A DNA stretch of 64,000 nt from Brumimicrobium sp964585545 (GCA_964585545.1 CAZPDT010000001.1:179552-243551); one strand, 5' to 3'; positions 1 to 8,604 are shown, counted from the stretch's first letter. The notes: generated by a model not told the origin, from the sequence alone. Numbers and translations: made by a program.

Positions 1-1104
1 CCGTATTTATTTATTGAAAATTATGTGTTTCAAGATTGGCTATATCGAGCTCTAATATTTTTGGTTATTTCATGTCCTTGCGCTTTAGTTATCTCAATTC
101 CATTGGGTTATTTTGGAGGGATTGGAGCAGCAAGCAGGAATGGAATTTTGGTCAAAGGAGGAAATTTTTTAGATGCGTTGGCCAAAATAAAAATTATTGT
201 CTTCGATAAAACAGGAACACTTACAGAAGGTGTTTTTAAAGTACAAGAAGTACACATAGATTCTGATTTTAACCAAGGCAATATCCTCAAAATGGTGAAT
301 GCGCTAGAGCAACAAAGTAGTCATCCTATCGCTTCTGCAATCCACGATTATTTGGGGCCAGTTGATTCCGCAATCCAATTGGAAGAAACAGAAGAAATTG
401 TAGGTCTTGGACTACGTTCGAAAGTTGAAGGAAAGGAACTACTGTTGGGTAATTTTAAAATGATGGAGGAGTACAGTATCAGCAGTAATGTTGACCATCA
501 GAGAATTAATTCGACAACCATTGCAATTGCTTATGATGGTCAATTTGCGGGTTATATTACTGTTGCTGATCAAATTAAAGAAGAAGCAGCTGCTGTTATT
601 GAAACTTTAAAATCAATGAGAATCAAGCCCATTTTGTTGAGTGGAGACAAATCAACAGTAGTTACTGCCGTGGCCAATACCCTAAAAATTGAAACTGCTT
701 TTGGTGGGTTGTTGCCTGAAGATAAATTCAATAAGGTAAAGGAAATTAAAACGGACAATAAAACAGTTGCCTTTGTTGGTGATGGCGTGAACGACGCACC
801 AGTCATTGCCTTGAGCGATGTCGGAATAGCCATGGGAGGAATGGGCAGTGATGCTACGATTGAAAGTGCAGATGTTGTTATTCAGGATGACAACTTGTCC
901 AAAATACCTCAAGCAATAAAAATAGGCAACAAAACAAAAAGAATTGTTTGGCAAAATATCCTCCTTGCCTTGGGTGTAAAAGGAATTGTTCTACTGATAG
1001 GCGCTTTTGGAATAGCAACAATGTGGGAGGCTGTTTTTGCAGATGTTGGTGTGGCTTTGTTGGCAGTTCTTAACGCTGTTCGAATTCAAAAAATGTCCTT
1101 CTAG
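1..1104 (+). CDS. Heavy-metal P-type ATPase (Zn/Cd type), C-terminal part only
   Basis: This is the C-terminal half of a P1B-type ATPase that exports soft metal cations across the inner membrane; the reading frame is already open at base 1, so the 5' part lies outside the window. Visible are the membrane metal motif CPC (visible residues 25-27), the phosphorylation motif DKTGT (Asp at visible residue 69), a P1B-type SSHP motif, and the hinge GDGVNDAP. The last membrane segments carry a Lys (KGIVLL) and an Asp (FADVG) placed like the pair typical of ZntA/CadA, which favours Zn/Cd/Pb over Cu. Missing N-terminal metal-binding domain cannot be judged. A GTG near base 25 is not the real start. Confidence 0.9.
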   Translation, partial: PYLFIENYVFQDWLYRALIFLVISCPCALVISIPLGYFGGIGAASRNGILVKGGNFLDALAKIKIIVFDKTGTLTEGVFKVQEVHIDSDFNQGNILKMVNALEQQSSHPIASAIHDYLGPVDSAIQLEETEEIVGLGLRSKVEGKELLLGNFKMMEEYSISSNVDHQRINSTTIAIAYDGQFAGYITVADQIKEEAAAVIETLKSMRIKPILLSGDKSTVVTAVANTLKIETAFGGLLPEDKFNKVKEIKTDNKTVAFVGDGVNDAPVIALSDVGIAMGGMGSDATIESADVVIQDDNLSKIPQAIKIGNKTKRIVWQNILLALGVKGIVLLIGAFGIATMWEAVFADVGVALLAVLNAVRIQKMSF

Positions 1105-1203
1105 TTTTGGTTTAGCTCAGAAGTTTTTCAATGCATGAGAAATAAAAATTTATTATATTTACACTTTAAAAATACTGTTTTAGAAATAATTTAAATTAAA
1201 TCT

Positions 1204-2073
1204 ATGAAATCGTACAAGGTATATACCCTTCTTTTAGTTTCAGGAATTCTTGCAATAACTTCATGTAAAAAAGACAATGAAAATGAGAATAGCCCAAAAT
1301 ACGACGCTTCAATTGGATACATTCTTTCAGATATTTCATACGGAAGTAAAGGGAAACAAAAAATGGATGTTTATCTTCCCCCGAATAGAGATGAGTCTTC
1401 AACAAAAGTTTTTGTGTTGGTTCATGGCGGAGGTTGGTCTGGAGGCGATAAGAACCAGATGACTGCAACGATGAATAATTTGAAAAGCACTTATCCAAAC
1501 CACGCAGTTATTAATTTGAATTATCGATTGGGAACAGCAAACAATCCAGGATATCCAAAGCAGATCCAAGATATCCAGAAGGCCATAGATGAAATTCAGA
1601 AACCAGAGTACGAGGTTTCTAATCAATATCTCTTCTATGGTGTATCGGCTGGAGGGCATCTTTCCTTGCTGTATGGTTACGCTTTTGACCCCAATCACGA
1701 GGTAAAAGGGATTTGTAATGTGGTAGGTCCTTCGGATTTGACTGATCCTTCTTTTGACACCAGTATAACGCAAGATATATTTATACCAGCATTGATAGGT
1801 AATGTGGGTGAGCCTGAAAAAACGAACTTGTTAAATGAGGTAAGTCCGGCAAAGTATGTAACATCGACTTCACCCCCTACGATCTCTTTTTATGGTGATG
1901 AAGACCCTTTGGTTCCAGAGACACAGTTGCCATTATTACATGATGCATTAGACAACAAAGGAGTTTATAATCAAGGCACTTTATACCATGGAAATACCCA
2001 CGGGGAATGGCAGCAGAATTGGACAAATGACTTGGTACTAAAATTTGCTCAATTTGTAGCCACCTATTTTTAA
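1204..2073 (+). CDS. Alpha/beta-hydrolase esterase lipoprotein
   Basis: A 289-residue secreted esterase or lipase-like enzyme of the alpha/beta-hydrolase fold. The N-terminus is a lipoprotein signal ending in the lipobox-like ITSC (Cys about residue 21). The oxyanion motif HGGGW and the nucleophile elbow GVSAGGH (Ser of GxSxGG) resemble the hormone-sensitive-lipase/carboxylesterase group; the Asp (GDEDPLVP) and His (THGEW) of the triad are visible near the C-terminus. It likely sits on a periplasmic or outer-membrane surface. The gene stands alone and converges on fabD with only 10 bases between the stops. Substrate is unknown. Confidence 0.82.
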   Translation: MKSYKVYTLLLVSGILAITSCKKDNENENSPKYDASIGYILSDISYGSKGKQKMDVYLPPNRDESSTKVFVLVHGGGWSGGDKNQMTATMNNLKSTYPNHAVINLNYRLGTANNPGYPKQIQDIQKAIDEIQKPEYEVSNQYLFYGVSAGGHLSLLYGYAFDPNHEVKGICNVVGPSDLTDPSFDTSITQDIFIPALIGNVGEPEKTNLLNEVSPAKYVTSTSPPTISFYGDEDPLVPETQLPLLHDALDNKGVYNQGTLYHGNTHGEWQQNWTNDLVLKFAQFVATYF

Positions 2074-2083
2074 TAGGCATTTC

Positions 2084-2971
2084 TTATTCATGTATTGTTG
2101 CTCCCGTCGTATTGAATTTGCGGTCTACTTTTTTAAACAAACCTTGAAGTGTTCGTCCAGGACCTACTTCAATTGCTTCATTGCAACCATCGGCAATCAT
2201 TTGTTCCATGATTTGTGTCCAACGCACAGGTGCTGTCAGTTGCGCAATTAAGTTGGTTTTTATTTCCTCAGTATCCGTTACAGCTGTTGCTGTAACATTT
2301 TGGTAGATAGGACAAATTCCTTTAGAAAAAGGTGTGTTTTTAATGGCTTTTGCCAGTTTTTCCCGAGCTGGCTCCATCAAAGGCGAATGAAAAGCACCAC
2401 CAACAGGTAATGGAAGCGCGCGTTTTGCTCCAGCTTCTTTGGCCTTTTCACAAGCGATTTCAACTCCTTTGTTTGAACCAGAAATAACCAATTGACCAGG
2501 ACAGTTGTAGTTTGCTGCGACAACCACTTCGTCAATACTTTCACAAATAGCTTCTACATCTTCATCTTCCATGCCTAAAATCGCAGCCATTGTGGATGGC
2601 TCTACTTCACAGGCTTCTTGCATTGCCAATGCACGTTGAGAAACCAATTTCAATCCATCTTCGAAAGAGAGATAACCCGCGGCCACAAGTGCAGAAAACT
2701 CACCCAATGAATGGCCTGCAACCATGTCTGGCTGGAAGTTATCACCGAGAACTTTAGCGAGAACTACAGAATGAAGAAAAACAGCAGGTTGTGTTACTTT
2801 TGTCTGCTTCAACGCTTCTTCTGTTCCTTCAAACATGATTTTTGTTATATCAAAACCTAAAATAGCATTGGCTTTTTTATATAAATCTTTTGCTATGGGT
2901 GAGGCCTCGAAAAGGTCTTTTCCCATGCCTATAAATTGAGCTCCTTGTCCTGGAAATACGTATGCTTTCAT
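2084..2971 (-). CDS. fabD: Malonyl-CoA:ACP transacylase FabD
   Basis: FabD moves malonyl groups from CoA to acyl carrier protein to feed fatty acid elongation in the cytosol. The 295-residue product begins MKAYVFPGQGAQ, has the active-site serine in GHSLGE, the family arginine nearby, and the catalytic histidine in GAFHSPLM. The reading frame stays open upstream to 3106, but that extension would add 45 low-complexity residues with no homology to the family and would overlap the neighbouring membrane gene, so the start at 2971 is chosen. It has its own short upstream spacer and no nearby fab genes, so it looks monocistronic. Confidence 0.95.
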   Translation of the reverse strand: MKAYVFPGQGAQFIGMGKDLFEASPIAKDLYKKANAILGFDITKIMFEGTEEALKQTKVTQPAVFLHSVVLAKVLGDNFQPDMVAGHSLGEFSALVAAGYLSFEDGLKLVSQRALAMQEACEVEPSTMAAILGMEDEDVEAICESIDEVVVAANYNCPGQLVISGSNKGVEIACEKAKEAGAKRALPLPVGGAFHSPLMEPAREKLAKAIKNTPFSKGICPIYQNVTATAVTDTEEIKTNLIAQLTAPVRWTQIMEQMIADGCNEAIEVGPGRTLQGLFKKVDRKFNTTGATIHE

Positions 2972-3047
2972 ATTTGTTGTAATTTTATTGGCGGCTAAAT
3001 TAAAATTATTTGGTGAATACGGTGAATGGTTCGGGTTAGAATTTGGA

Positions 3048-3653
3048 CTAATCATCATCCCAATCAAAAACATAAACTGGGGCATTGCCTTTAATTTTAA
3101 ACTCAATTGTTTCTGTTTTTTTATGGACCAACAACCGTTTTTTACTCATTTGGAGTGCAGTTTTCTTTTTATTTTTAATGAGCATCATGTCTTTAAACTG
3201 AAAAATAACAAATTGATTATTGCCAACAGCAATTTTTGGAATCCCACGAAATATGGTTTTCACTCCATTGGTGTAAAACAAAGCCATTTCATCAGTAAGC
3301 TTGTGGTATTCTCCTTTTATGAGCGTCACATCTTCATCTATTTTATCCGTTCCAGCAATAAAAAGTTGTCCTTTAAACTTTTCTAATTTGTCACAAAAAT
3401 TAGCAGGGGAAACATAAATCAATCCCCGTTCGACAGGTGGATAGTTGAGTTTGTTGGCTTTGTCAATTCCTATAGTTTCTTCCTTTAATTTTTTTGTATA
3501 AACATAGAATGCCAACATAGCTCCAGCCATTAGAAGAATAAGAACTATTATCAATGCTGGTGTTGTGGGGAAAAAGTAGTAAATGAAAAAGGAGAGCCCC
3601 GTAAAAGGGATCAATGTAAATATCCCAAGAAATATCGCCTTAACTTTTTTCAT
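3048..3653 (-). CDS. Two-helix membrane protein of unknown function
   Basis: A 201-residue protein with two adjacent hydrophobic helices near the N-terminus (about residues 8-28 and 33-52), then a basic, mostly soluble domain rich in Lys and beta-type sequence ending in an acidic WDDD tail. I do not recognise the family. It is divergent from cmk, with about 39 bases between start codons, so the two promoters must overlap. Downstream it is followed by fabD on the same strand after about 76 bases. The helix arrangement suggests anchoring in the inner membrane with a cytosolic domain. Confidence 0.7.
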   Translation of the reverse strand: MKKVKAIFLGIFTLIPFTGLSFFIYYFFPTTPALIIVLILLMAGAMLAFYVYTKKLKEETIGIDKANKLNYPPVERGLIYVSPANFCDKLEKFKGQLFIAGTDKIDEDVTLIKGEYHKLTDEMALFYTNGVKTIFRGIPKIAVGNNQFVIFQFKDMMLIKNKKKTALQMSKKRLLVHKKTETIEFKIKGNAPVYVFDWDDD

Positions 3654-3679
3654 TTAACAAAAGTAACAATTAATATTCT

Positions 3680-3687
3680 TAATTTTG
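3680..3687 (+). promoter_or_regulatory. Candidate -7 box of cmk promoter
   Basis: The octamer TAATTTTG matches the Bacteroidota -7 consensus TAnnTTTG. It ends only five bases before the cmk ATG at 3693, which would place transcription start at or next to the start codon (leaderless mRNA). The -33 element is not obvious. Confidence 0.45.
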
Positions 3688-3692
3688 AATCC

Positions 3693-4382
3693 ATGAAAAA
3701 GGATATCACCATAGCAATTGACGGATGGTCGTCTTGTGGGAAAAGCACATTAGCAAAAGATTTGGCGAAGAAATTAAACTACGTTTATGTTGACTCTGGA
3801 GCAATGTATCGCGGAGTAGCGCTTTATGCGTTGCACAATCAACTTGTTTCTGAGAAAAATTCAAATACAAAGGAAATCATTGCTGCCTTGCCCAAAATTA
3901 AGTTGTCATTTTTAAATAAAGAACCAGGAAAGGCTGATTTGCTTCTCAATGGAGAAAATGTAGCTGCTGAAATCCGAACAATAGAAGTATCAAACGTGGT
4001 AAGTACAGTTGCAAAGATTAAAGAAGTGCGTTCTCATTTGGTTAACCAACAACGACAATTGGGGGAGCGAGGAGGAATTGTTATGGATGGAAGGGATATT
4101 GGTTCAGTTGTTTTTCCCAAAGCAGAGTTAAAACTTTTTATTACTGCTGCTCCTGAAGTTAGAGCGCAACGCAGGTATGATGAATTAATTGCGAAAGGAG
4201 ATCAAGTAACAATGGAAGAGGTGAGGGAGAATCTGAAGTTAAGAGATGAGATGGATGCCAGCAGAGAAGAGAGCCCATTAGTCCAAACTGAAGACGCTAT
4301 TGTGATTGACAACACTCACCTAACACCTCAAGAACAGCTCGAACAAAGTATCCAATTGGTCGAAAAGATCCAAAATAAGTAA
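3693..4382 (+). CDS. cmk: Cytidylate kinase
   Basis: Phosphorylates CMP and dCMP to the diphosphates in pyrimidine nucleotide metabolism. The 229-residue length is normal for the family. The N-terminus holds the P-loop (SSCGKST, about residues 13-19) after the typical AIDGW lead; the YVDSGAMYR segment binds CMP, and GGIVMDGRDIGSVVFP is the family signature around residues 130-145. The lid region is RAQRRYDEL. It stands divergent from the unknown membrane gene and 49 bases before a lytic transglycosylase gene that has its own -7 box. Confidence 0.95.
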   Translation: MKKDITIAIDGWSSCGKSTLAKDLAKKLNYVYVDSGAMYRGVALYALHNQLVSEKNSNTKEIIAALPKIKLSFLNKEPGKADLLLNGENVAAEIRTIEVSNVVSTVAKIKEVRSHLVNQQRQLGERGGIVMDGRDIGSVVFPKAELKLFITAAPEVRAQRRYDELIAKGDQVTMEEVRENLKLRDEMDASREESPLVQTEDAIVIDNTHLTPQEQLEQSIQLVEKIQNK

Positions 4383-4391
4383 CCAAATTGA

Positions 4392-4399
4392 TATTTTTG
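4392..4399 (+). promoter_or_regulatory. Candidate -7 box before the transglycosylase gene
   Basis: TATTTTTG matches TAnnTTTG and lies 32 bases before the ATG at 4432, in the short spacer after cmk. It suggests the transglycosylase gene has its own promoter. Confidence 0.45.
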
Positions 4400-4431
4400 C
4401 GTTAAATTAGAGAAACTGTTGTTGTTTTACT

Positions 4432-5460
4432 ATGCTAAAAACTATAATTATCACATTATTTTGTGTGTGTGGCGGTACATTATTTGCCCACGAAGGAGAT
4501 ACGCTATCTGCCTCTAAGAGCAATCCCGAAGAAGATCAACAAGAAGAAGTGTCAATTGCCAAGGTTTATACGGAAGAGCCTACCAAGGAGATTGATATTG
4601 CCAAAACATACAACGTTGCATCTCGAATGATAAATGATTCTGTTGAATTGTATTACGTTGATGATACTCAACTTTACCACCAAGGATGGAGCCAATTAGC
4701 ACAACCTCATTTCTGGCAAACAGTTATGAATTTATCGCCCGATTCATGTATCATAAATATCGCTGCAACACGTCAAATTATCCATATTATGAGTCTAAAA
4801 GATTATGATCAGCTTTCAGATGGAGAAAAAGATGCTATGCGCGACTCCATCCGTACTGTGTATGAATTAGACGATGATGCAACCATTTATAGAACAATAG
4901 GAAAGAGAGACTTCTACGATTATGGGAATATTTTACCAACTATCTCAAAAGGTGTAGAGGTATTTAAAAATCAAGGTGTTGACCCTTGGTATGCTCAAGC
5001 AATATTAATGATTGAATGTCCTGGAAAAATTGCACGATCTAAGGCTGGTGCGCATGGGTCTTTTCAATTAATGCCTTATATTGCAAGAAGATTTGGTTTA
5101 ACAGTAAATCGGTATAAAGATGAGCGCAAAGACTTTGATAAATCAGCTGTAGCAGCAAGTAAAATGATTGCTACAATATGTATTCCAGAAGCCAAATCAA
5201 TCTTAAACAACCATAATATTTCCTATCAAGAATCGGATTTATGGTTTCGACTTTTTGTGATGCATATATACAATGCAGGTTCACATAATGTGGCAGGCGT
5301 TGTCAATAAAATCAACTCCAAAGATGGCGGAATGTCGCTAATTCAACAAATGTGGAAAACCAAATACGGTCGATTTAGGAATGCCTCACAAAACTATTCT
5401 CAGTTAACATTGGCTGCATTAATGATTCTTGACAATATGTTGTGGGGATGTTATTCTTGA
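4432..5460 (+). CDS. Secreted lytic transglycosylase (SLT domain)
   Basis: A 342-residue exported protein with a signal peptide (MLKTIIITLFCVCGGTLFA). The C-terminal half (about residues 180-330) looks like an SLT/goose-lysozyme fold: a catalytic Glu in LMIEC, the substrate-groove motif SKAGAHGSFQLMP, and the downstream IYNAG segment. Such enzymes cleave peptidoglycan between MurNAc and GlcNAc in the periplasm. The usual IES(x)F is replaced by IECPG, a small variation. The linker region (residues 20-60) is acidic and low complexity. The 3' end overlaps the convergent EI24-type gene by 10 bases. Confidence 0.82.
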   Translation: MLKTIIITLFCVCGGTLFAHEGDTLSASKSNPEEDQQEEVSIAKVYTEEPTKEIDIAKTYNVASRMINDSVELYYVDDTQLYHQGWSQLAQPHFWQTVMNLSPDSCIINIAATRQIIHIMSLKDYDQLSDGEKDAMRDSIRTVYELDDDATIYRTIGKRDFYDYGNILPTISKGVEVFKNQGVDPWYAQAILMIECPGKIARSKAGAHGSFQLMPYIARRFGLTVNRYKDERKDFDKSAVAASKMIATICIPEAKSILNNHNISYQESDLWFRLFVMHIYNAGSHNVAGVVNKINSKDGGMSLIQQMWKTKYGRFRNASQNYSQLTLAALMILDNMLWGCYS

Positions 5461-6194
5461 TGCATTGACATCTTGTTTTTATTCCTTCCTTTTATCCTCA
5501 AATAATTCAATGTCCCTACCATTGTAAGCAATACAGGTGCAATCGCTACCCCAAAAATTGGAATATACAACAACAAAGTAAAAAGCAATCCCGTTAAAAT
5601 CAAATGAAGCGGATGACGAAAGGCATAACCCCAACTATCGATGACGCTTATTTTGTGTCTTTCTAACGAATAATCGTAACTGTTAAATCCAGTAAAAAAT
5701 CCAACTAAAATTAGAGAAACAAAAGGTGATAAAAAAGAAAGACCTAAAATCCATGCTATAACTGTCCATATAAGATAAATCAGTAGGTATAGGATTCCCC
5801 AAATAACAACAATACCAATTAACCTGAGAATATCTTTAAAAATTTGAATCCAATCAAACGGTATTTCTTGACCTGTTTCAACAGCTTCAATTTTTTGACT
5901 CAATAGCGTGTTGAAAGGAGAATATATAAGTAATATAATGAATTGATAAAAGAACAAAGAAGCGCCATATATCCATCCAAATGTTGTGTTTATAGCAGTA
6001 CCTATGTAATTGCCAATCCAAGGTGTACTTCCTAAAAAGCCCAAAGAGGAGTTCACGAGTGAGAGACCTCCAGAGAAAATTAAAAACAGAAAAGCAAGTA
6101 AAAGTCCGGGAAGGAAATACAATAAAAACTGGCCTTTAAAAAGTAATGTAAAGGCACGGCGAATAGAGAAATAATGATCTTTTAATGCATTCAT
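5451..6194 (-). CDS. EI24 domain-containing membrane protein
   Basis: A 247-residue polytopic membrane protein with about four to five hydrophobic segments. The N-terminal GIxxAFxLLFKGQ-type lead and the GYAFRHPLHLIL region are like the EI24/CysZ family (DUF540). CysZ proteins conduct sulfate in proteobacteria; Bacteroidota homologues are not assigned, so transport is only a possibility. Its ATG overlaps the stop of the upstream 81-residue membrane gene in an ATGA arrangement, indicating translational coupling. Confidence 0.72.
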   Translation of the reverse strand: MNALKDHYFSIRRAFTLLFKGQFLLYFLPGLLLAFLFLIFSGGLSLVNSSLGFLGSTPWIGNYIGTAINTTFGWIYGASLFFYQFIILLIYSPFNTLLSQKIEAVETGQEIPFDWIQIFKDILRLIGIVVIWGILYLLIYLIWTVIAWILGLSFLSPFVSLILVGFFTGFNSYDYSLERHKISVIDSWGYAFRHPLHLILTGLLFTLLLYIPIFGVAIAPVLLTMVGTLNYLRIKGRNKNKMSMHQE

Positions 6195-6436
6195 GAAGCA
6201 GGAGCAAAAATTTTAAAGATAATAATAAATAAGGCAAAAAAAGCAATTAAACTGAGAAAGAACAATCTTCCGCCACGGTATCCATTTCTATACCAGATCC
6301 AGCTGTTGATTCCGCCCAAGATGATGCCGCCAATTAGAGCAGAGTAATAATAATTTAAAGGTATTTGATAAACATTTAGAAGTTCAACATTTGTAAATAT
6401 AAATGAAAACAAAGTGGAATTGGGTATTGTTTTCAT
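6191..6436 (-). CDS. Small two-helix membrane protein
   Basis: An 81-residue protein with two hydrophobic stretches (about residues 28-47 and 58-77) separated by a basic loop (WYRNGYRGGR). The family is unknown to me, though such small proteins are common in Bacteroidota. It is the first gene of a two-gene unit with the EI24-type protein, overlapping by four bases (ATGA). The coupling and membrane location hint at a joint function but nothing more can be said. Confidence 0.6.
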   Translation of the reverse strand: MKTIPNSTLFSFIFTNVELLNVYQIPLNYYYSALIGGIILGGINSWIWYRNGYRGGRLFFLSLIAFFALFIIIFKIFAPAS

Positions 6437-6459
6437 TTTATTGTTGAAGAAATAATCAG

Positions 6460-6467
6460 TAAGTTTG
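6460..6467 (+). promoter_or_regulatory. Candidate -7 box of the NUDIX gene
   Basis: TAAGTTTG matches TAnnTTTG and ends five bases before the ATG at 6473. A TTG-containing -33 candidate lies around 6441-6446. Transcription would start at or beside the start codon. Confidence 0.45.
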
Positions 6468-6472
6468 AGCTT

Positions 6473-6916
6473 ATGGCTTTTAATCTGCGTGTATATGGAA
6501 TTTTAATCAATCAAAAGAAGGAAGTACTGCTTTCAGATGAACGTCGGATGGGAAAAAGATTCACAAAGTTTCCAGGTGGAGGAGTAGAAGAAGGTGAAGG
6601 AATTAAAGAGGCATTAAAAAGAGAGTTTAAAGAAGAACTTCATATTGATGTTGAAGTGGGAGAATTGATTTATCTCACCGATTTTTTTCAGGCATCTGCA
6701 TTCAATGCAAATGATCAAATCATCAGTATATATTACGCAGTATTTACCGAAGAAATGCATAAGATTGAAACTTCAAAAACACCTTTTGATTTTAAAGATG
6801 AAGATCAAATTGAATCTTTGAGATGGATGCCTTGCTCTGAACTTGATAAAAGCAATGTAACTTTCCCAATCGATAAAATTGTTGCAGGAATAATCAATAA
6901 AAACAGTTCGGATTAA
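6473..6916 (+). CDS. NUDIX hydrolase
   Basis: A 147-residue cytosolic enzyme that hydrolyses a nucleoside-diphosphate-linked substrate. The Nudix box is clear at about residues 38-60: Gly, then Glu after five residues, seven residues, then REFKEEL, with His in place of the usual Gly near the end of the box. The metal-binding EExx core is intact. Substrate cannot be predicted. The gene ends in a four-base tail-to-tail overlap with the convergent thioredoxin-like gene. Confidence 0.88.
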   Translation: MAFNLRVYGILINQKKEVLLSDERRMGKRFTKFPGGGVEEGEGIKEALKREFKEELHIDVEVGELIYLTDFFQASAFNANDQIISIYYAVFTEEMHKIETSKTPFDFKDEDQIESLRWMPCSELDKSNVTFPIDKIVAGIINKNSSD

Positions 6917-7425
6917 GGGAGGTATTTTTTAAATTCTTCTAAAGTAACATCGCCATTCATCTTCTTTACCAATTTCTCATCTTTGTATATATTGATGTAA
7001 GGCATTGTTCCACTGTCATTTAAATTTTTAATGGTGTTGTTTTGATCAACGCCAACTATCAATTCAGGATGATCGCCTATATGGGAACTGTTCGTAAAAA
7101 AATCTAAATTAAGAGCATTCTTAGGTGTCATTATAAAAACAACTTTTGAATCCTTGAACAATTCGGCATTGCGATTAATTAATGCCCCTATATTATTACA
7201 ATGCCCACAAGTTGGATGAATAGTGATGAGAAATAAATGACCTTTGGTTTTAAAATCATTTTCGGTTAAAATAATCCCTTCAGGAGTTTCTATCTTGAGA
7301 GAAGGGAGAAGGTTCCCAAAATCTTCTGAAATCTCCTTTTTTTCATTTTGCTGAGTTTGGGCAAATAAATTGGTGCTCAATCCAAATAAAATCATTCCTA
7401 AAATAAGTCCTGTTCTTTTTATCAT
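6913..7425 (-). CDS. Exported thioredoxin-fold protein, CGHC active site
   Basis: A 170-residue protein with a signal peptide ending around LFAQ and a thioredoxin-like domain. The redox motif is PTCGHC (about residue 95) and the cis-proline loop is TMPYINIY. CGHC is the motif of protein disulfide isomerases, so it may act as a periplasmic oxidase or isomerase, or as a redox partner for a cytochrome or metal protein; this is inference. It follows a close paralogue on the same strand after 16 bases, forming a tandem pair. The domain lacks a CxxC-flanking tryptophan found in classical thioredoxins. Confidence 0.82.
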   Translation of the reverse strand: MIKRTGLILGMILFGLSTNLFAQTQQNEKKEISEDFGNLLPSLKIETPEGIILTENDFKTKGHLFLITIHPTCGHCNNIGALINRNAELFKDSKVVFIMTPKNALNLDFFTNSSHIGDHPELIVGVDQNNTIKNLNDSGTMPYINIYKDEKLVKKMNGDVTLEEFKKYLP

Positions 7426-7441
7426 TAGTTTTAAATTTATT

Positions 7442-7966
7442 TTATGGGAGGTACTGTTTGAGATTGTCTAGGGGCGTGTCCCCATTGAAAACGGTTACCA
7501 AATTTCTGTTTTTATCGTAGACCAGTATGTGGGGAAACATGCCAGATAGGGGCAATTGCTGCACCGCTCCAGCCTGATCAGTTCCAGTTATGAAATCAGG
7601 GTGCTTATCTAATCCAGTTTTTGTTTTAAATTCAGGAATTTCTCCTCCTTTTTCTTTAGTGGTCATAAAAGCAACTTTGACACCTTTGAACAAATCTGCA
7701 TTGTCACAAATTAATTTTGCTTCATTTATACAGTGTCCACACGTAGGGTTCACGACAATTAGAAAGAAATAACTGTCGGATGCCAAGTCTTTATTCGTAA
7801 CTACTTTTGCAGCTGAAACTTCAATTTTTAACTCGGGACATTTGGCTCCCTTATCATTTTGATTTTCAATGCCACGCTTCTTCTCAGTATTTGATTGTGC
7901 AGATAAATTGAATGTTGTGCCAAGAATAAAAAGTGTAAGAAGTAAACTTATTTTTTTGTAAATCAT
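7442..7966 (-). CDS. Exported thioredoxin-fold protein, CGHC active site (paralogue)
   Basis: First gene of a tandem pair. The 174-residue product has a signal peptide (MIYKKISLLLTLFILGTTFNLSAQ) and the same layout as its neighbour: PTCGHC active site, a helix with NADLFKG/NAELFKD in the sister, a TGxDQ/VGVDQ turn, cis-Pro in MFPHILVY, and an identical NGD near the C-terminus followed by KxYLP. The frame is open for ten more codons upstream, but the start at 7966 gives a standard signal peptide. Divergence between the copies is high, so the duplication is old or the copies have specialised. Confidence 0.8.
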   Translation of the reverse strand: MIYKKISLLLTLFILGTTFNLSAQSNTEKKRGIENQNDKGAKCPELKIEVSAAKVVTNKDLASDSYFFLIVVNPTCGHCINEAKLICDNADLFKGVKVAFMTTKEKGGEIPEFKTKTGLDKHPDFITGTDQAGAVQQLPLSGMFPHILVYDKNRNLVTVFNGDTPLDNLKQYLP

Positions 7967-8012
7967 AATATTATAGATTAGTAGAAACAGTATCAAATAT
8001 AGAAAAAAAAAA

Positions 8013-8050
8013 TTAGATTTTGGATTTTAGAATGTAGAATGTAGATTGAG
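8013..8050. repeat. Degenerate TAGA-rich intergenic repeat
   Basis: Short imperfect copies of a TAGATTTT / TAGAATG word follow each other between the thioredoxin gene and the next lipoprotein gene. Read on the other strand they resemble the TCTAAAATCTAAA-type array at 14995-15090. Purely sequence-level observation. Confidence 0.5.
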
Positions 8051-8127
8051 CAAGAGCAAGAGATGTTTATTTATCAATCAAACTCAAACAGACTTTCATT
8101 TACCAACGCTTTATTGAACAATTTATT

Positions 8128-8135
8128 TATATTTG
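8128..8135 (+). promoter_or_regulatory. Candidate -7 box of the lipoprotein gene
   Basis: TATATTTG fits the Bacteroidota -7 consensus and lies 37 bases before the chosen ATG at 8173. Its position upstream also argues against using the more distal start at 8137, which would leave almost no leader. Confidence 0.5.
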
Positions 8136-8172
8136 TATGAAACAAAATTTATTAATTATTAATTCGATATTT

Positions 8173-8604
8173 ATGAAAAGAGTATTTATTTATGCCTCAG
8201 CTTTTTTGTTGAGCTTAAGTTTGGTTGCATGTGGAGGAAGTAGTGCAAATGAAGACAGTAATACAGGAGATACGACTGCAGTCGAGAACAACGATAACCT
8301 TACGGATGAATCCATGACAGAGCCAACCGATGAAAATTCTAGTGATCAGGCTTCTAATGATGCCACCTCTAATGATGCTACCTCTAATGATGCCACCTCT
8401 AATGAAGATGAGGCTGCAAATATAGAGAATAAATCGGACGAAAGTAGTGAAAAACCAGTGGAAACGGTTGAAACTGAAAAACCCTTAAGTGTGAGTGAAA
8501 AAAAAACCACACTAAAGTCAAATAAAGACGTTGAGGTTGAGAAGAGAGAAACTATTTCGGATAAAGATGTTAAAGAAAGAAAAAAAATCAACCTTGGGCA
8601 GTAA
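8173..8604 (+). CDS. Acidic low-complexity lipoprotein with SNDAT repeats
   Basis: A 143-residue lipoprotein: MKRVFIYASAFLLSLSLVAC is a textbook lipoprotein signal with the modified Cys at residue 20. The mature part is almost entirely Asp/Glu/Ser/Thr/Lys with no predicted fold, and includes three tandem SNDAT units. No domain is recognisable; it may be a periplasmic or surface linker. The upstream ATG at 8137 would add 12 residues before the signal and is rejected. It ends before a strong terminator at 8701-8735. Confidence 0.7.
   Translation: MKRVFIYASAFLLSLSLVACGGSSANEDSNTGDTTAVENNDNLTDESMTEPTDENSSDQASNDATSNDATSNDATSNEDEAANIENKSDESSEKPVETVETEKPLSVSEKKTTLKSNKDVEVEKRETISDKDVKERKKINLGQ
8353..8406 (+). 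repeat. 15-bp coding tandem repeat (SNDAT x3)
   Basis: Three copies of TCTAATGATGCCACC (middle copy with one C-to-T change) at 8353-8397, followed by a partial fourth copy. The unit is in frame, so copy-number change would lengthen or shorten the acidic linker without breaking the gene. Confidence 0.85.

Noticed and set aside
2972..3106. N-terminal extension of fabD
   Set aside because: It has no family homology and overlaps the neighbouring gene.
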